Shown: piece by piece, positions 8,077 through 15,684 of the stretch
Numbering within the stretch: position 1 is the stretch's first letter
Layout: the number at the start of each line of letters is the position of its first letter
Origin: Nonomuraea polychroma
GTDB lineage: Bacteria; Actinomycetota; Actinomycetes; Streptosporangiales; Streptosporangiaceae
DNA: 64,000 nt
Assembly (NCBI RefSeq): GCF_004011505.1
Contig: NZ_SAUN01000001.1
Location: forward strand, 4,960,001-5,024,000
Direction of reading: 5' to 3'
Made by a program: the position numbers and the translations under genes
The notes under the pieces: generated by a model
Databases searched by the model: none
Told to the model about the DNA's origin: nothing
The model's input: the letters and a program-made list of their open reading frames with translations, nothing else

Positions 8077-8730
8077 ATGTCAGGCACCGAGCCGCGGCCG
8101 CCCATGAGCAAGGCCGACTACGTCTACAGCGTGCTGCTGGACGAGATCCGCAGCGCGCGGATCCCCGGCGGCACGGCGCTGCGGGCCGGGCACGTGGCCC
8201 GGCGGCTCGGCGTGTCGGTCACGCCGGTGCGCGAGGCGCTGCGCCGGCTGGAGAAGGACCGGCTGATCAGCTATGAGGCCCATCACGGGGCGACCGTGGT
8301 GGATCTGGGAGAAGAGGCGCTGGCGGAGTACTACGGGCTGCGCGCGGTCGTCGAGGGCCTGGGCACGCGCCTGGCGGCGGCCCGGATCACCCCAGAAGAG
8401 CTGGCGGAGCTGCGTGAGCTGCACGCCGCCATGGCCGCCGACGCCGCGGCGGGCAGGAACGACCGGCTCGGCGAGCAGAGCAGGCGCCTCCACCTGCGCA
8501 TCGTGGACATCGGCGGGCCCGCGTTCCTGGGCGCGCACGCCAGGGCGGTGCGCAACAGCCTCCCCGTGCCCGCCGAGGCATCGCTCTGGCTGGACGACGC
8601 CCAGGTCAAGGTGCAGCTGGACGCGCACGAGGGCATCCTGGCCGCCCTGGAGTCCGGCGACGGCGACGCCGCGGAACGCATCATGATCGACCACGTGCGC
8701 CAGGCCGGCGAGTTCCGCGCTCACCGCTGA
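8077..8730 (+). CDS. GntR-family regulator, FCD (FadR-like) subgroup
   Basis: A 217-residue regulator with an N-terminal winged helix (about residues 9-75; LGVSVTPVREALRRLEKDRL is the recognition region) and a C-terminal helical FCD domain that usually binds carboxylic acids through a metal held by Asp/His residues. It is divergent from the CoA-transferase/CitE pair, the usual layout for a local repressor responding to the pathway acid. The start at 8077 follows TGGGGA; an in-frame ATG at 8050 is possible but less well placed. Confidence 0.88.
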   Translation: MSGTEPRPPMSKADYVYSVLLDEIRSARIPGGTALRAGHVARRLGVSVTPVREALRRLEKDRLISYEAHHGATVVDLGEEALAEYYGLRAVVEGLGTRLAAARITPEELAELRELHAAMAADAAAGRNDRLGEQSRRLHLRIVDIGGPAFLGAHARAVRNSLPVPAEASLWLDDAQVKVQLDAHEGILAALESGDGDAAERIMIDHVRQAGEFRAHR

Positions 8731-8783
8731 CCCATGTGTCACTCTGGTGCTCTGACAGACGGCGATCCGGAAGGACGGAGACC

Positions 8784-9548
8784 GTGGCGCCCCGGGAATC
8801 AAGCCGCGTAGACGCGTGGATCCTGCATCCCGACTACCGCACTCCACCGATCCCCCAGGGCGTCATGCCGGGCCCGTGGCGGCATCCCGACGGCGGCCAG
8901 CTCATGAACGGCGCCTACGAGCGTCTCCTGCCGGATCGGCAGTCCGAGGTCGTGACCGTCTGGTTCGGCTACCCGCTCAGCCACTGGCTCGGCCCGCGCA
9001 TGCCGCGGTTCAGCAGCCCCTTGGTGTCGCCCTGGAATCCGGTGCTGTCTCTGGGGCTGACGCTCGATCCGGCCGCGCCGGTGCCGTACGCGGATGAGCT
9101 GTGGTGCGACCGGTGGATCGCCGAGGCTCTGTTGTACGGGCGCAAGCCGTACGGGGCGTTCACGTTGCCGGCCGAGGAGGCGCTGAGCTGGCTGGCCGAG
9201 TGCGGCGGCGCCGGGCTGGTGTACCAGGCGCGGGTGATCGGGGAGCTGATCCGGGTGGTGGCGGGGCGGGCGGAGCCGTACGCGCACCTGTTCGACCTGG
9301 ACGCGCTGATCGCCGACTACCGGGACGCACTCCCGCCGGAGCCGGCCGAGCGGGAGGCCGCGGCGCTGGACGCGCACCGCCACCACTCCCCCGCGCTGGA
9401 CTATGTCCTGGGCGACGAGGGTGAAGCACGTTTCGCGCAGGTCGCGCTGTCGGTACGCGGCCTCACCCTCGGCTACCCGCCAGGCGAGACCGCCGCCCGC
9501 ATCGCCGCGGAGGCCATGGCGTTACCCGGTACGCTGGGACTGTCATGA
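8784..9548 (+). CDS. hypothetical protein, coupled to HAD phosphatase
   Basis: I do not recognise this 254-residue protein. It is soluble, rich in Trp and Pro in its first 110 residues (ILHPDYRTPPIPQG; SHWLGPRMPRFSSPLVSPW), with an acidic, helical C-terminal half. No signal peptide or membrane segment is seen. GTG 8784 has GGAG 5 nt upstream. Its last 4 bp overlap the start of the HAD phosphatase gene, so the products are probably made together. Confidence 0.7.
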   Translation: MAPRESSRVDAWILHPDYRTPPIPQGVMPGPWRHPDGGQLMNGAYERLLPDRQSEVVTVWFGYPLSHWLGPRMPRFSSPLVSPWNPVLSLGLTLDPAAPVPYADELWCDRWIAEALLYGRKPYGAFTLPAEEALSWLAECGGAGLVYQARVIGELIRVVAGRAEPYAHLFDLDALIADYRDALPPEPAEREAAALDAHRHHSPALDYVLGDEGEARFAQVALSVRGLTLGYPPGETAARIAAEAMALPGTLGLS

Positions 9549-10228
9549 TCAAAGGCGTTCTGTTCGACCTGGACGGCACCCTGCTCGACCACCGGGGCGC
9601 CGCCGACGCCGCGATCACGGCCTGGGTGTCGGCGCACTGCCCCGGCCATCCGCGCCTGGCCGACGTGCCGGCGCTCTGGGCCGGCCTGGAGATCCCGTAT
9701 CTGGCGATGTGGCAGTCGGGCGAGTGCTCGCTGGAGGAGCAGCGGCGCCGCCGCCTGCGCGCGCTCTGCCGGGAGCTGCAGGTGGACGAGCCCGGCGACC
9801 TGGACGCCGCCTACGCCGACTTCGCCGAACGGTACCGGCAGGGCTGGGCCGCCTACCCCGACGCGGCCGGGGCCGTGGCGGCGCTGTCCGGGCTCGCGCT
9901 CGGCGTGCTGACGAACGGCGGGCAGCGGATGCAGGAGGCGAAGGTCCGCGCGATCGGGCTGTCCGGGCCGTTGCGGACGGTGCTGACGGGCGAGGTGCTC
10001 GGCGGCTTGTTCAAGCCGTCGCCCGGCGCCTACACCGGTGCGGCGGCCGCGCTCGGGCTGGCGCCGCAGGAGGTGCTGCTGGTGGGCGATGACGTGGCCA
10101 AGGACGTGACGGGGCCGGCGGCGGCCGGGATGCCCTCGGTCTGGCTGGACCGACTCGGCGTCGAGCCCGCACCGCCCGGCTTCCCCCGGATCACGACGCT
10201 GGCCGATCTGCCGCACCTGCTCCGCTAG
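9545..10228 (+). CDS. HAD-superfamily hydrolase (phosphatase)
   Basis: A 227-residue haloacid-dehalogenase-type phosphatase. Motif I is FDLDGTLLD with nucleophile Asp8 and acid/base Asp10; motif II is LTNGG; motif III is the Lys of LFKPSPGAY; motif IV is LLVGDDVAKD. A helical cap sits between motifs I and II, as in the YjjG/YfnB group of nucleotide and small phosphoester phosphatases. ATG overlaps the previous stop (ATGA). The stop codon lies inside a duplicated 37-bp segment. The substrate is not predictable. Confidence 0.88.
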   Translation: MIKGVLFDLDGTLLDHRGAADAAITAWVSAHCPGHPRLADVPALWAGLEIPYLAMWQSGECSLEEQRRRRLRALCRELQVDEPGDLDAAYADFAERYRQGWAAYPDAAGAVAALSGLALGVLTNGGQRMQEAKVRAIGLSGPLRTVLTGEVLGGLFKPSPGAYTGAAAALGLAPQEVLLVGDDVAKDVTGPAAAGMPSVWLDRLGVEPAPPGFPRITTLADLPHLLR

Positions 10229-10303
10229 CCCGGCCTGGTCCGCTCGCCCGGCGTGGTGCCGCTAGCCCGGCCTGGTCCGCTCGCCCGGCGTGGTGCCGCT
10301 AGC
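10225..10303. repeat. 37-bp direct repeat carrying the stops of two convergent genes
   Basis: An exact 37-bp unit beginning CTAGCCCGGCCTGG occurs at 10225-10261 and 10262-10298, and the next bases (CTAGCC) start a third copy. The first CTAG provides the TAG of the plus-strand HAD gene; the last CTAG provides the TAG of the minus-strand phosphatase gene. An ancestral shared CTAG, as still seen at 32659-32662, was probably expanded by tandem duplication. Confidence 0.9.
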
Positions 10304-11078
10304 CCTGCCGCACGCTCACCTCGGCCAGCGCCGAGCCGGCCAGGTCGAACCCGCCCACGTACGCCAGGTAGTCCCCCTTCACCAGCGGGTCGCCGACGTA
10401 GACGCCGCCCGCCTGGCGGACCAGCAGCGCACCGGCGGCCACGTCCCACGGGTTGGACCAGGTCCCGTACGCGACGTCCGACCATCCCGCGGCGACGTGC
10501 GCCAGGTTGAGCGCGGCGCTGCCGGGCCGCCGCACCGCGGAGAACGCCTTCAGGAAGCGCCCGTAGCGTTGCAGCGCCGCCTCGCCCTCCTCATCCAGGT
10601 CCTGCGGTGTGGGGTAGGCGCACAGGAGCATCGCCTCGCGGTCGGCGCTCGCACCCCGGCTGCGGATCGGTGTGCCGTTGCACCAGGCGCCGGCGGTGGT
10701 GGCGGTGAACTCGTCGTCGCGCACGGGGTCGTACACGACGCCCGCCACCAGTTCGCCGCGCACGGCGGCGGCGATGGACACGCAGAAGAACGGCAGCCCG
10801 GTCGCGAAGTTGGCGGTGCCGTCGATGGGGTCGACGTACCAGGTCAGGTCACCGGAGCCGGTCGAGCCGCCCTCTTCGCCGATGATGGCGCTGCCGGGCA
10901 CGCGGGCGTCGATGACCGCGCGGATGGCCTCCTCGGCGGCACGGTCGTGCTCGGTGACGGGGTCGTGGAAGTCGCGCTTGGTGCTCACCTCGGGCCGGGA
11001 GCGGAACGCCTTGCGGAGCCGAGGGCCGACGGATCTGGCCGCCTCGGTCGCGGTATCGAGCAGCTGTGTCGCATCCAT
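10299..11078 (-). CDS. inositol monophosphatase family protein
   Basis: A 259-residue Mg2+-dependent, Li+-sensitive-type sugar phosphatase (IMPase/FBPase superfamily). Metal-binding motifs are in order: IGEEGG, WYVDPIDGTANFATGLP, and the distal NPWDVAAGALLVRQAGG. The substrate could be inositol-1-phosphate, histidinol phosphate or another small phosphoester. The start at 11078 is preceded by TAGGCT with 7 nt spacing, a probable leaderless promoter; a longer in-frame start at 11105 is less likely. It converges with the HAD gene and diverges from a GntR regulator. Confidence 0.88.
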   Translation of the reverse strand: MDATQLLDTATEAARSVGPRLRKAFRSRPEVSTKRDFHDPVTEHDRAAEEAIRAVIDARVPGSAIIGEEGGSTGSGDLTWYVDPIDGTANFATGLPFFCVSIAAAVRGELVAGVVYDPVRDDEFTATTAGAWCNGTPIRSRGASADREAMLLCAYPTPQDLDEEGEAALQRYGRFLKAFSAVRRPGSAALNLAHVAAGWSDVAYGTWSNPWDVAAGALLVRQAGGVYVGDPLVKGDYLAYVGGFDLAGSALAEVSVRQG

Positions 11079-11132
11079 TTCTTTCAGCCTAGCGACCCAG
11101 ATCACGACGGCAGAGGGCGGGTCTACACCATT

Positions 11133-11161
11133 TGTCAGGACATTCTGACCTCGGTTAAGCT
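11133..11161 (+). promoter_or_regulatory. leaderless promoter with inverted-repeat operator
   Basis: A -35 TTGTCA (11133-11138) and -10 TAAGCT (11156-11161) are spaced by 17 bp and end 6 nt before the ATG at 11168, so the mRNA is probably leaderless. A perfect inverted repeat GTCAG-N6-CTGAC (11134-11138 / 11145-11149) overlaps the -35 and spacer. It is a strong candidate for autoregulation by the GntR protein encoded next. Confidence 0.65.
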
Positions 11162-11167
11162 GATCAC

Positions 11168-11908
11168 ATGACCGTGAACCTCGCCATCGACCTGGACCGG
11201 TCCAGCCCCGTGCCGCTCTATTTCCAGGTGGCCGAGCAGATCGCCGAGGCGATCCGGCGAGGGGATCTGGCCCCCGGCGCCCGGCTGGACAACGAGATCC
11301 TGCTGGCCGACAAGCTCGGCCTGTCCAGGCCGACGATCCGCCAGGCGATCCAGTATCTCGTGGACAAGGGGCTGCTGGTCCGCAAGCGCGGCGTCGGCAC
11401 GCAGGTGGTGCACGGTCAGGTCAAGCGCTCGGTCGAGCTGACGAGCCTGTACGACGACCTGCGCCGGGCCGGGCAGGAGCCGGCCACTCAGGTCCTGGCG
11501 CTGGAGCCGCGGCCGGCCGAGGAGGACGTCGCCCGCATCCTCGGCGTGGAGACCGGCGCGCAGGTCCTTTACCTGGAGCGGTTGCGCTTCGCGGCCGGGG
11601 AGCCGCTGGCCGTGCTGCACAACTGGCTGCCGCCGGGGCTCGCCCCGCTGACCGCCGACGACCTCCAGGGCCGCGGTCTGTACGAGTTGCTGCGCGGGGC
11701 GGGGGTGCGGATGCGGGTGGCCAACCAGCGCATCGGCGCCCGGGCCGCTACCCAGGCCGAGGCCCGGCTTCTGGAGGAACGCCGCGGCGCCCCGCTGCTC
11801 ACCATGGTCCGCACGACGTACGACGACCAGGGGCGTGCGGTGGAGCATGGCTCGCACGTCTACCGCGCCTCCCACTACTCCCTCGAGGTAACCCTCATCG
11901 AACGCTGA
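11168..11908 (+). CDS. GntR-family regulator, HutC/UTRA subgroup
   Basis: A 246-residue regulator with an N-terminal winged helix (about residues 15-80; LGLSRPTIRQAIQYLVDKGL, then the wing RKRGVGTQVV) and a C-terminal UTRA ligand domain (about 95-240). UTRA regulators often bind phosphorylated sugars, histidine derivatives or similar small molecules. The gene is divergent from the IMPase-like phosphatase by 89 bp, so that phosphatase or the upstream genes could be targets. The start is fixed by the leaderless promoter described at 11133-11161. Confidence 0.88.
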   Translation: MTVNLAIDLDRSSPVPLYFQVAEQIAEAIRRGDLAPGARLDNEILLADKLGLSRPTIRQAIQYLVDKGLLVRKRGVGTQVVHGQVKRSVELTSLYDDLRRAGQEPATQVLALEPRPAEEDVARILGVETGAQVLYLERLRFAAGEPLAVLHNWLPPGLAPLTADDLQGRGLYELLRGAGVRMRVANQRIGARAATQAEARLLEERRGAPLLTMVRTTYDDQGRAVEHGSHVYRASHYSLEVTLIER

Positions 11909-12307
11909 CCGCCGCCCCGCGCCCGCACCACACACGCCGACCGTCCCCATGGTGCCGGTCACCCGATACGCGGCGACTCCGTCCCACCGTGCGCCGACCG
12001 CGGCGCGACTCCCACGCCTTGCTCGCCACCATCATCGGGCGGCCGCGCTGCCGATCAGCGCGCCTGCATGATGCCTAGCGGCCCGATGGCCACCGGGCCG
12101 GGCGCCCCGGCCCGGTGGCCCAGCAGCCGGGTGGGCGGGTGTGGCCCGTGGCCCGGCGGCCCAATGGCCGGGCCGGTGGCCTGGCGGGCAGGTGGCCGGT
12201 GGACCCAGCGGCCCGGTGCCCGACGGCCCGTAGTCCGCCGATAGTCCGCCCGGTGGCCCATGGCCCGGTGGCCCGATGCCCCGGCGGCCCGATGCCCCGG
12301 CGGCCGA
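11909..12307. other. non-coding, low-complexity GC-rich spacer
   Basis: No convincing gene is seen between the GntR gene and the small membrane protein. From about 12075 to 12300 the DNA is a degenerate string of short units built from GCCCGGTGGCCC and GCCCGATGCCCC, including an exact pair around 12269-12301. Open frames exist on both strands only because the repeats lack stops; they encode Pro/Gly/Arg low-complexity sequence without a ribosome site. Confidence 0.6.
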
Positions 12308-12377
12308 GTGCCGGGTGCCGGGTGCCGGGTGCCGGATGCCGGGTGCCGGGTGCCGGGTGCCGGGTGCCGGGTGCCGG
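12308..12377 (+). repeat. heptanucleotide tandem repeat, ten copies of GTGCCGG
   Basis: Ten contiguous copies of GTGCCGG cover exactly 70 bp; only the fifth copy departs (ATGCCGG). Being a 7-mer, the array shifts frame at each unit. Simple repeats of this purity are prone to slippage, so copy number may vary between strains. It follows the degenerate GC-rich spacer directly. Confidence 0.95.
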
Positions 12378-12547
12378 GGTATGTGTGCGCTGGGGCGCCG
12401 GGTGGGGGCCGTTGTCGGCGGGCATGGAGCTGGTATGCGGCACGCAACCGGCGGTCAACCGGCGTGCAATCCCGTCCGCGTAGAACTACCCAGGAAGATC
12501 CGAGATGCGGCCGCCCGGCAGGCGGTGGAGAGTACTGGGGGAAGACA

Positions 12548-12925
12548 GTGAGCACGGGAATCTGGATGTCGCTGGCGATCACGGGCGGGACGTTTCTCAT
12601 CCTGGCCTGCGTCGGCCTGCCGTTCCTGATCATCGCGCGGAACGGGCAGCGCCTGCTGGCCACCGGGGTGCCCGCGCAGGCCGTGGTGGAGTCCATGGAC
12701 GACACGGGGGTGACGGTCAACGGGCAGCCGCTGGTGAGCTTCCTGCTCACCGTCCGCATGGCGGAGGGGATGGCGTACCAGGTGACGCACCGGCAGACGC
12801 TGCCGCGTATCCCGATGGGCGTGGTGACGCCCGGCGTGACGGTCCCGGTCAAGGTGGACGCGCAGCGGCGCGAGCGCGTGCGCATCGACTGGGCGTCGTG
12901 GCGGCCGGTGCCTTACGGAGCGTGA
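12548..12925 (+). CDS. small membrane-anchored protein of unknown function
   Basis: A 125-residue protein with one N-terminal transmembrane helix (about residues 6-30; ITGGTFLILACVGLPFLIIA) followed by a predicted beta-rich domain of about 90 residues. The layout resembles small DUF3592-like envelope proteins, but I cannot assign it firmly. The GTG start follows a GGGGGAAG ribosome site. A hairpin terminator lies 20 bp downstream, so it is probably monocistronic. Confidence 0.7.
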   Translation: MSTGIWMSLAITGGTFLILACVGLPFLIIARNGQRLLATGVPAQAVVESMDDTGVTVNGQPLVSFLLTVRMAEGMAYQVTHRQTLPRIPMGVVTPGVTVPVKVDAQRRERVRIDWASWRPVPYGA

Positions 12926-12944
12926 CGATGGCAGCATCGATCAT

Positions 12945-12976
12945 CGGCCGTCCGGCGAGCGCCGGGCGGCCGTTTT
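12945..12976 (+). terminator. intrinsic terminator
   Basis: A GC-rich stem of about 12 bp (left arm 12945-12957, right arm 12960-12972, one G-T wobble) is followed directly by TTTT. It sits just after the small membrane protein and before the promoter of the peptide-transport operon. Confidence 0.8.
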
Positions 12977-13010
12977 CGTCGTTACGTTCTGTTTAAGTCC
13001 TCCCTGACCC

Positions 13011-13040
13011 TTGGCAACACACCTCACTGACACCTATGGT
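13011..13040 (+). promoter_or_regulatory. sigma-70-type promoter of the peptide-uptake operon
   Basis: TTGGCA (13011-13016) and TATGGT (13035-13040) are spaced by 18 bp. Transcription would start near 13047, giving a leader of about 28 nt that contains the GGAAGGTG ribosome site before ATG 13075. Confidence 0.55.
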
Positions 13041-13074
13041 CCAGTGCAATGCCACACATTACTGGGAAGGTGAC

Positions 13075-14763
13075 ATGAGGAGATCGGCGGGATTCGCGAG
13101 CGTCACCATGGCCGTCGTCCTGGGGCTGACGGCGTGCGGAGGGGGCGGGGGCGGCGGGGCGCCCGCCGCCGGCTCGTCAGGCGGGCCTGGCGCACCCGCC
13201 GCGACCGGCGGCACCGTGCACGTCCTGGCCAATGCGGACTTCTCACACCTGGACCCGGCACGCGGCTGGGACGGCGGTGTGAACAACTTCTACCGGCTCA
13301 TCTACCGGGGGCTGACGACGTTCGGGGCGGGGCCGGGGGCCGAGAGCACGAAGATCGTGCCGGATCTGGCGACCGACACGGGAAGGCCGTCCGACAACGC
13401 CAAGACGTGGACGTACACCCTCAAGGACAACGTGTTCTTCGAGGACGGCACGCCGATCACCAGCGAGGCGGTGAAGTTCGGCTTCTCGCGTGCGTTCGAC
13501 CCCGAGGCGGGGATCGGCTCGCCGTACGCGCGGTTACTGCTCGAGGCGCCCAAGGACTACAAGGGCCCGTACCTGTCCGGGGATCTCGACACCATCGAGA
13601 CGCCCGACGCCAAGACGGTCGTCCTCCACCTGAAGAAGCCGTTCGCCGACTTCCCGAGCGCGCTGGCGATGGTCAACTTCACCCCGTTCCCCAAGGGGAC
13701 CGGCGCGGCGGCGGCGTTCGACACCAAGCCGATCGCGAGCGGGCCGTACAAGGTGGCGAGCTACCAGCGCGGCGCGTCGCTGAAGCTGGTACGCAACCCG
13801 CACTGGAAGCGCGAGACCGACACCGTGCGCGCGGCCAAGCCGGACGCGTTCGAGTGGACGTTCGGGCTGGACCCGGCGACGATGGACGAGCGCATGCTGG
13901 CCGGGCAGGGCAAGGACGCCGACGCCATCGCCGCGTCCATCCAGGCGCAGACGGTGGCGCGGGTGCAGACGCCGCAGATCAAGGCGCGCACGCTGTCCGG
14001 GCTCAACGGCTGCACCACCTACATGGGGCTGAACACCACCAAGAAACCCCTGGGCGACGTCCGCGTACGCCAGGCGATCAACCACGCCATCAACAAGGAC
14101 ACCATCGTCGCGGCGATGGGCGGCGCCACCCTGGCGCAGAAGGGCACGTCGATCCAGCCGCCCACGGTCGCGGGCCGGGTGGACTACGACCCGTACCCCT
14201 ACGACGTCGAGAAGGCCAAGCAGCTGCTGGCCGAGGCGGACCTGGCCGACGGGTTCACCCTGACGCTGGACAGCCGGACGATCCCGAAGATGGCGGCGGT
14301 CGCGGTGGCGATCCAGGAGGCGCTCAAGCAGGTGAAGATCGACGTCAAGATCAAGAACATCGACACGTCGACGTACTACGAGGTCATCGGCACACCGGCG
14401 CAGCAGAGCGACGCCGCCGTCACCGGCTGGTGCCCCGACTGGGCGTCGGGTGCGACGTTCCTGCCGCCGCTGTTCGACGGCCGCAACATCACCCCCAAGG
14501 GCAACGCGAACCTGGCCCAGATCAACGACAAGGCGATCAACGAGCGGATCGACGAGATCGCCGCGATGGAGGACGCCCAGCAGGCCAACGCCGCGTACGG
14601 CGAGCTGGACAAGCAGATCATGGAGCTGGCGCCGGTGGTGCCGCTGGCGTATGAGAAGGTCATCCTCGTCGTCGGCTCGAACATCGCGGGCGCCTACCAG
14701 TCCAACGCGTACTCCGGCGGCATCGACCTGGTGTCCGTCGGACTGGCGAAGCCGACGAAGTAG
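13075..14763 (+). CDS. peptide ABC transporter substrate-binding lipoprotein
   Basis: A 562-residue family-5 solute-binding protein (DppA/OppA type). A lipoprotein signal ends in the lipobox LTAC at about residue 20, followed by a Gly/Ala/Ser linker. The mature protein has family signatures such as RGLTTFGAGPG, YTLKDNVFFEDGTPITSEAV and VRVRQAINHAINKD. It should capture short peptides outside the membrane for the permease encoded next. ATG 13075 follows a strong ribosome site. It is the first gene of a seven-gene operon that also encodes two proline-specific peptidases. Confidence 0.92.
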   Translation: MRRSAGFASVTMAVVLGLTACGGGGGGGAPAAGSSGGPGAPAATGGTVHVLANADFSHLDPARGWDGGVNNFYRLIYRGLTTFGAGPGAESTKIVPDLATDTGRPSDNAKTWTYTLKDNVFFEDGTPITSEAVKFGFSRAFDPEAGIGSPYARLLLEAPKDYKGPYLSGDLDTIETPDAKTVVLHLKKPFADFPSALAMVNFTPFPKGTGAAAAFDTKPIASGPYKVASYQRGASLKLVRNPHWKRETDTVRAAKPDAFEWTFGLDPATMDERMLAGQGKDADAIAASIQAQTVARVQTPQIKARTLSGLNGCTTYMGLNTTKKPLGDVRVRQAINHAINKDTIVAAMGGATLAQKGTSIQPPTVAGRVDYDPYPYDVEKAKQLLAEADLADGFTLTLDSRTIPKMAAVAVAIQEALKQVKIDVKIKNIDTSTYYEVIGTPAQQSDAAVTGWCPDWASGATFLPPLFDGRNITPKGNANLAQINDKAINERIDEIAAMEDAQQANAAYGELDKQIMELAPVVPLAYEKVILVVGSNIAGAYQSNAYSGGIDLVSVGLAKPTK

Positions 14764-15684
14764 ATGACGCTCGCGATTCACACGGGGGCGCCCACCACGT
14801 CGGGGCGCCGCGTCGCGGGCGCGCTGCTGCGCGACCGCGGCGCGGTGCTGAGCGCCTCGTTCCTGGCGCTGATCGTACTGATGGCGATCTTCGCACCGCT
14901 GATCAGCGCGATCATCGGGCACGGCCCCAACGACTTCGACACCGCGGCGGTCAACACCGACCTGGGCGGGGTGCCGCACGGCGCGCTCGGCGGGATCAGC
15001 GCCGAGCACCCCCTTGGCGTCGAGCCGCAGAACGGGCGCGACATCCTGGCCCGCATCGCCTACGGCGCGCGCGTGTCGCTGCTGATCGCGGCGGCGGCCA
15101 CGGCGCTGACCACCCTGCTGGGAGTGGTGCTGGGCATGCTGGCCGGCTTCCGCCAGGGCTGGGTGGATCAGGTGATCTGCCGGGTCATGGACTTCCTCAT
15201 GGCCTTTCCCGCGCTCATCTTCATGATCGCGATCCTGTCGTCGTTGCCGCAGGGGAACCGGGAGGTGCTGCTGGTCCTGGTGATCAGCGGGTTCGGCTGG
15301 CCGTATCTCGCGCGGGTGGTGCGCGGGCAGACGATGACGCTGGTGAACAGGGAGTTCGTGGAGGCCGCGCGGGCCTCCGGCGCGTCCACCGCGGCGCTGG
15401 TGTTCAAGGAGATCCTGCCCAACCTGCGCAGCTCCCTCATCGTGATGACCACACTCGCCGTGCCCGGCTACGTCGGCACGGAGGCGGGCCTGTCGTTCCT
15501 GGGGGTCGGGGTGGCGCCGCCGACGCCGTCGTGGGGTCAGATGATCTACAGCTCGGTCGGCTGGTACGCCGTGGACCCGATGTACTTCGCGATCCCGGGC
15601 ACGTTCCTGTTCCTGACCGTGTTGTCGCTGACGGTGCTGGGCGACCGGTTGCGGGCCGCCTTGGACGCCGGGGAGGCCTCGTGA
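14764..15684 (+). CDS. peptide ABC transporter permease (DppC/OppC type)
   Basis: A 306-residue inner-membrane permease with an N-terminal OppC-like segment and the binding-protein-dependent transport domain. The EAA loop, which docks the ATPases, is FVEAARASGASTAALVFKEI. About six transmembrane helices are visible. The ATG follows the stop of the binding-protein gene with no gap (TAG-ATG). In most operons the DppB-type permease precedes DppC; here the order is reversed. Confidence 0.92.
   Translation: MTLAIHTGAPTTSGRRVAGALLRDRGAVLSASFLALIVLMAIFAPLISAIIGHGPNDFDTAAVNTDLGGVPHGALGGISAEHPLGVEPQNGRDILARIAYGARVSLLIAAAATALTTLLGVVLGMLAGFRQGWVDQVICRVMDFLMAFPALIFMIAILSSLPQGNREVLLVLVISGFGWPYLARVVRGQTMTLVNREFVEAARASGASTAALVFKEILPNLRSSLIVMTTLAVPGYVGTEAGLSFLGVGVAPPTPSWGQMIYSSVGWYAVDPMYFAIPGTFLFLTVLSLTVLGDRLRAALDAGEAS

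Noticed and set aside
12308..12377. Repeat array considered as CRISPR
   Set aside because: The 7-bp units are contiguous with no spacers, and no cas gene is present.
12075..12483. Open frames on both strands through the GC-rich repeats
   Set aside because: They encode Pro/Gly/Arg low-complexity sequence, lack ribosome sites, and exist only because the repeats contain no stops.
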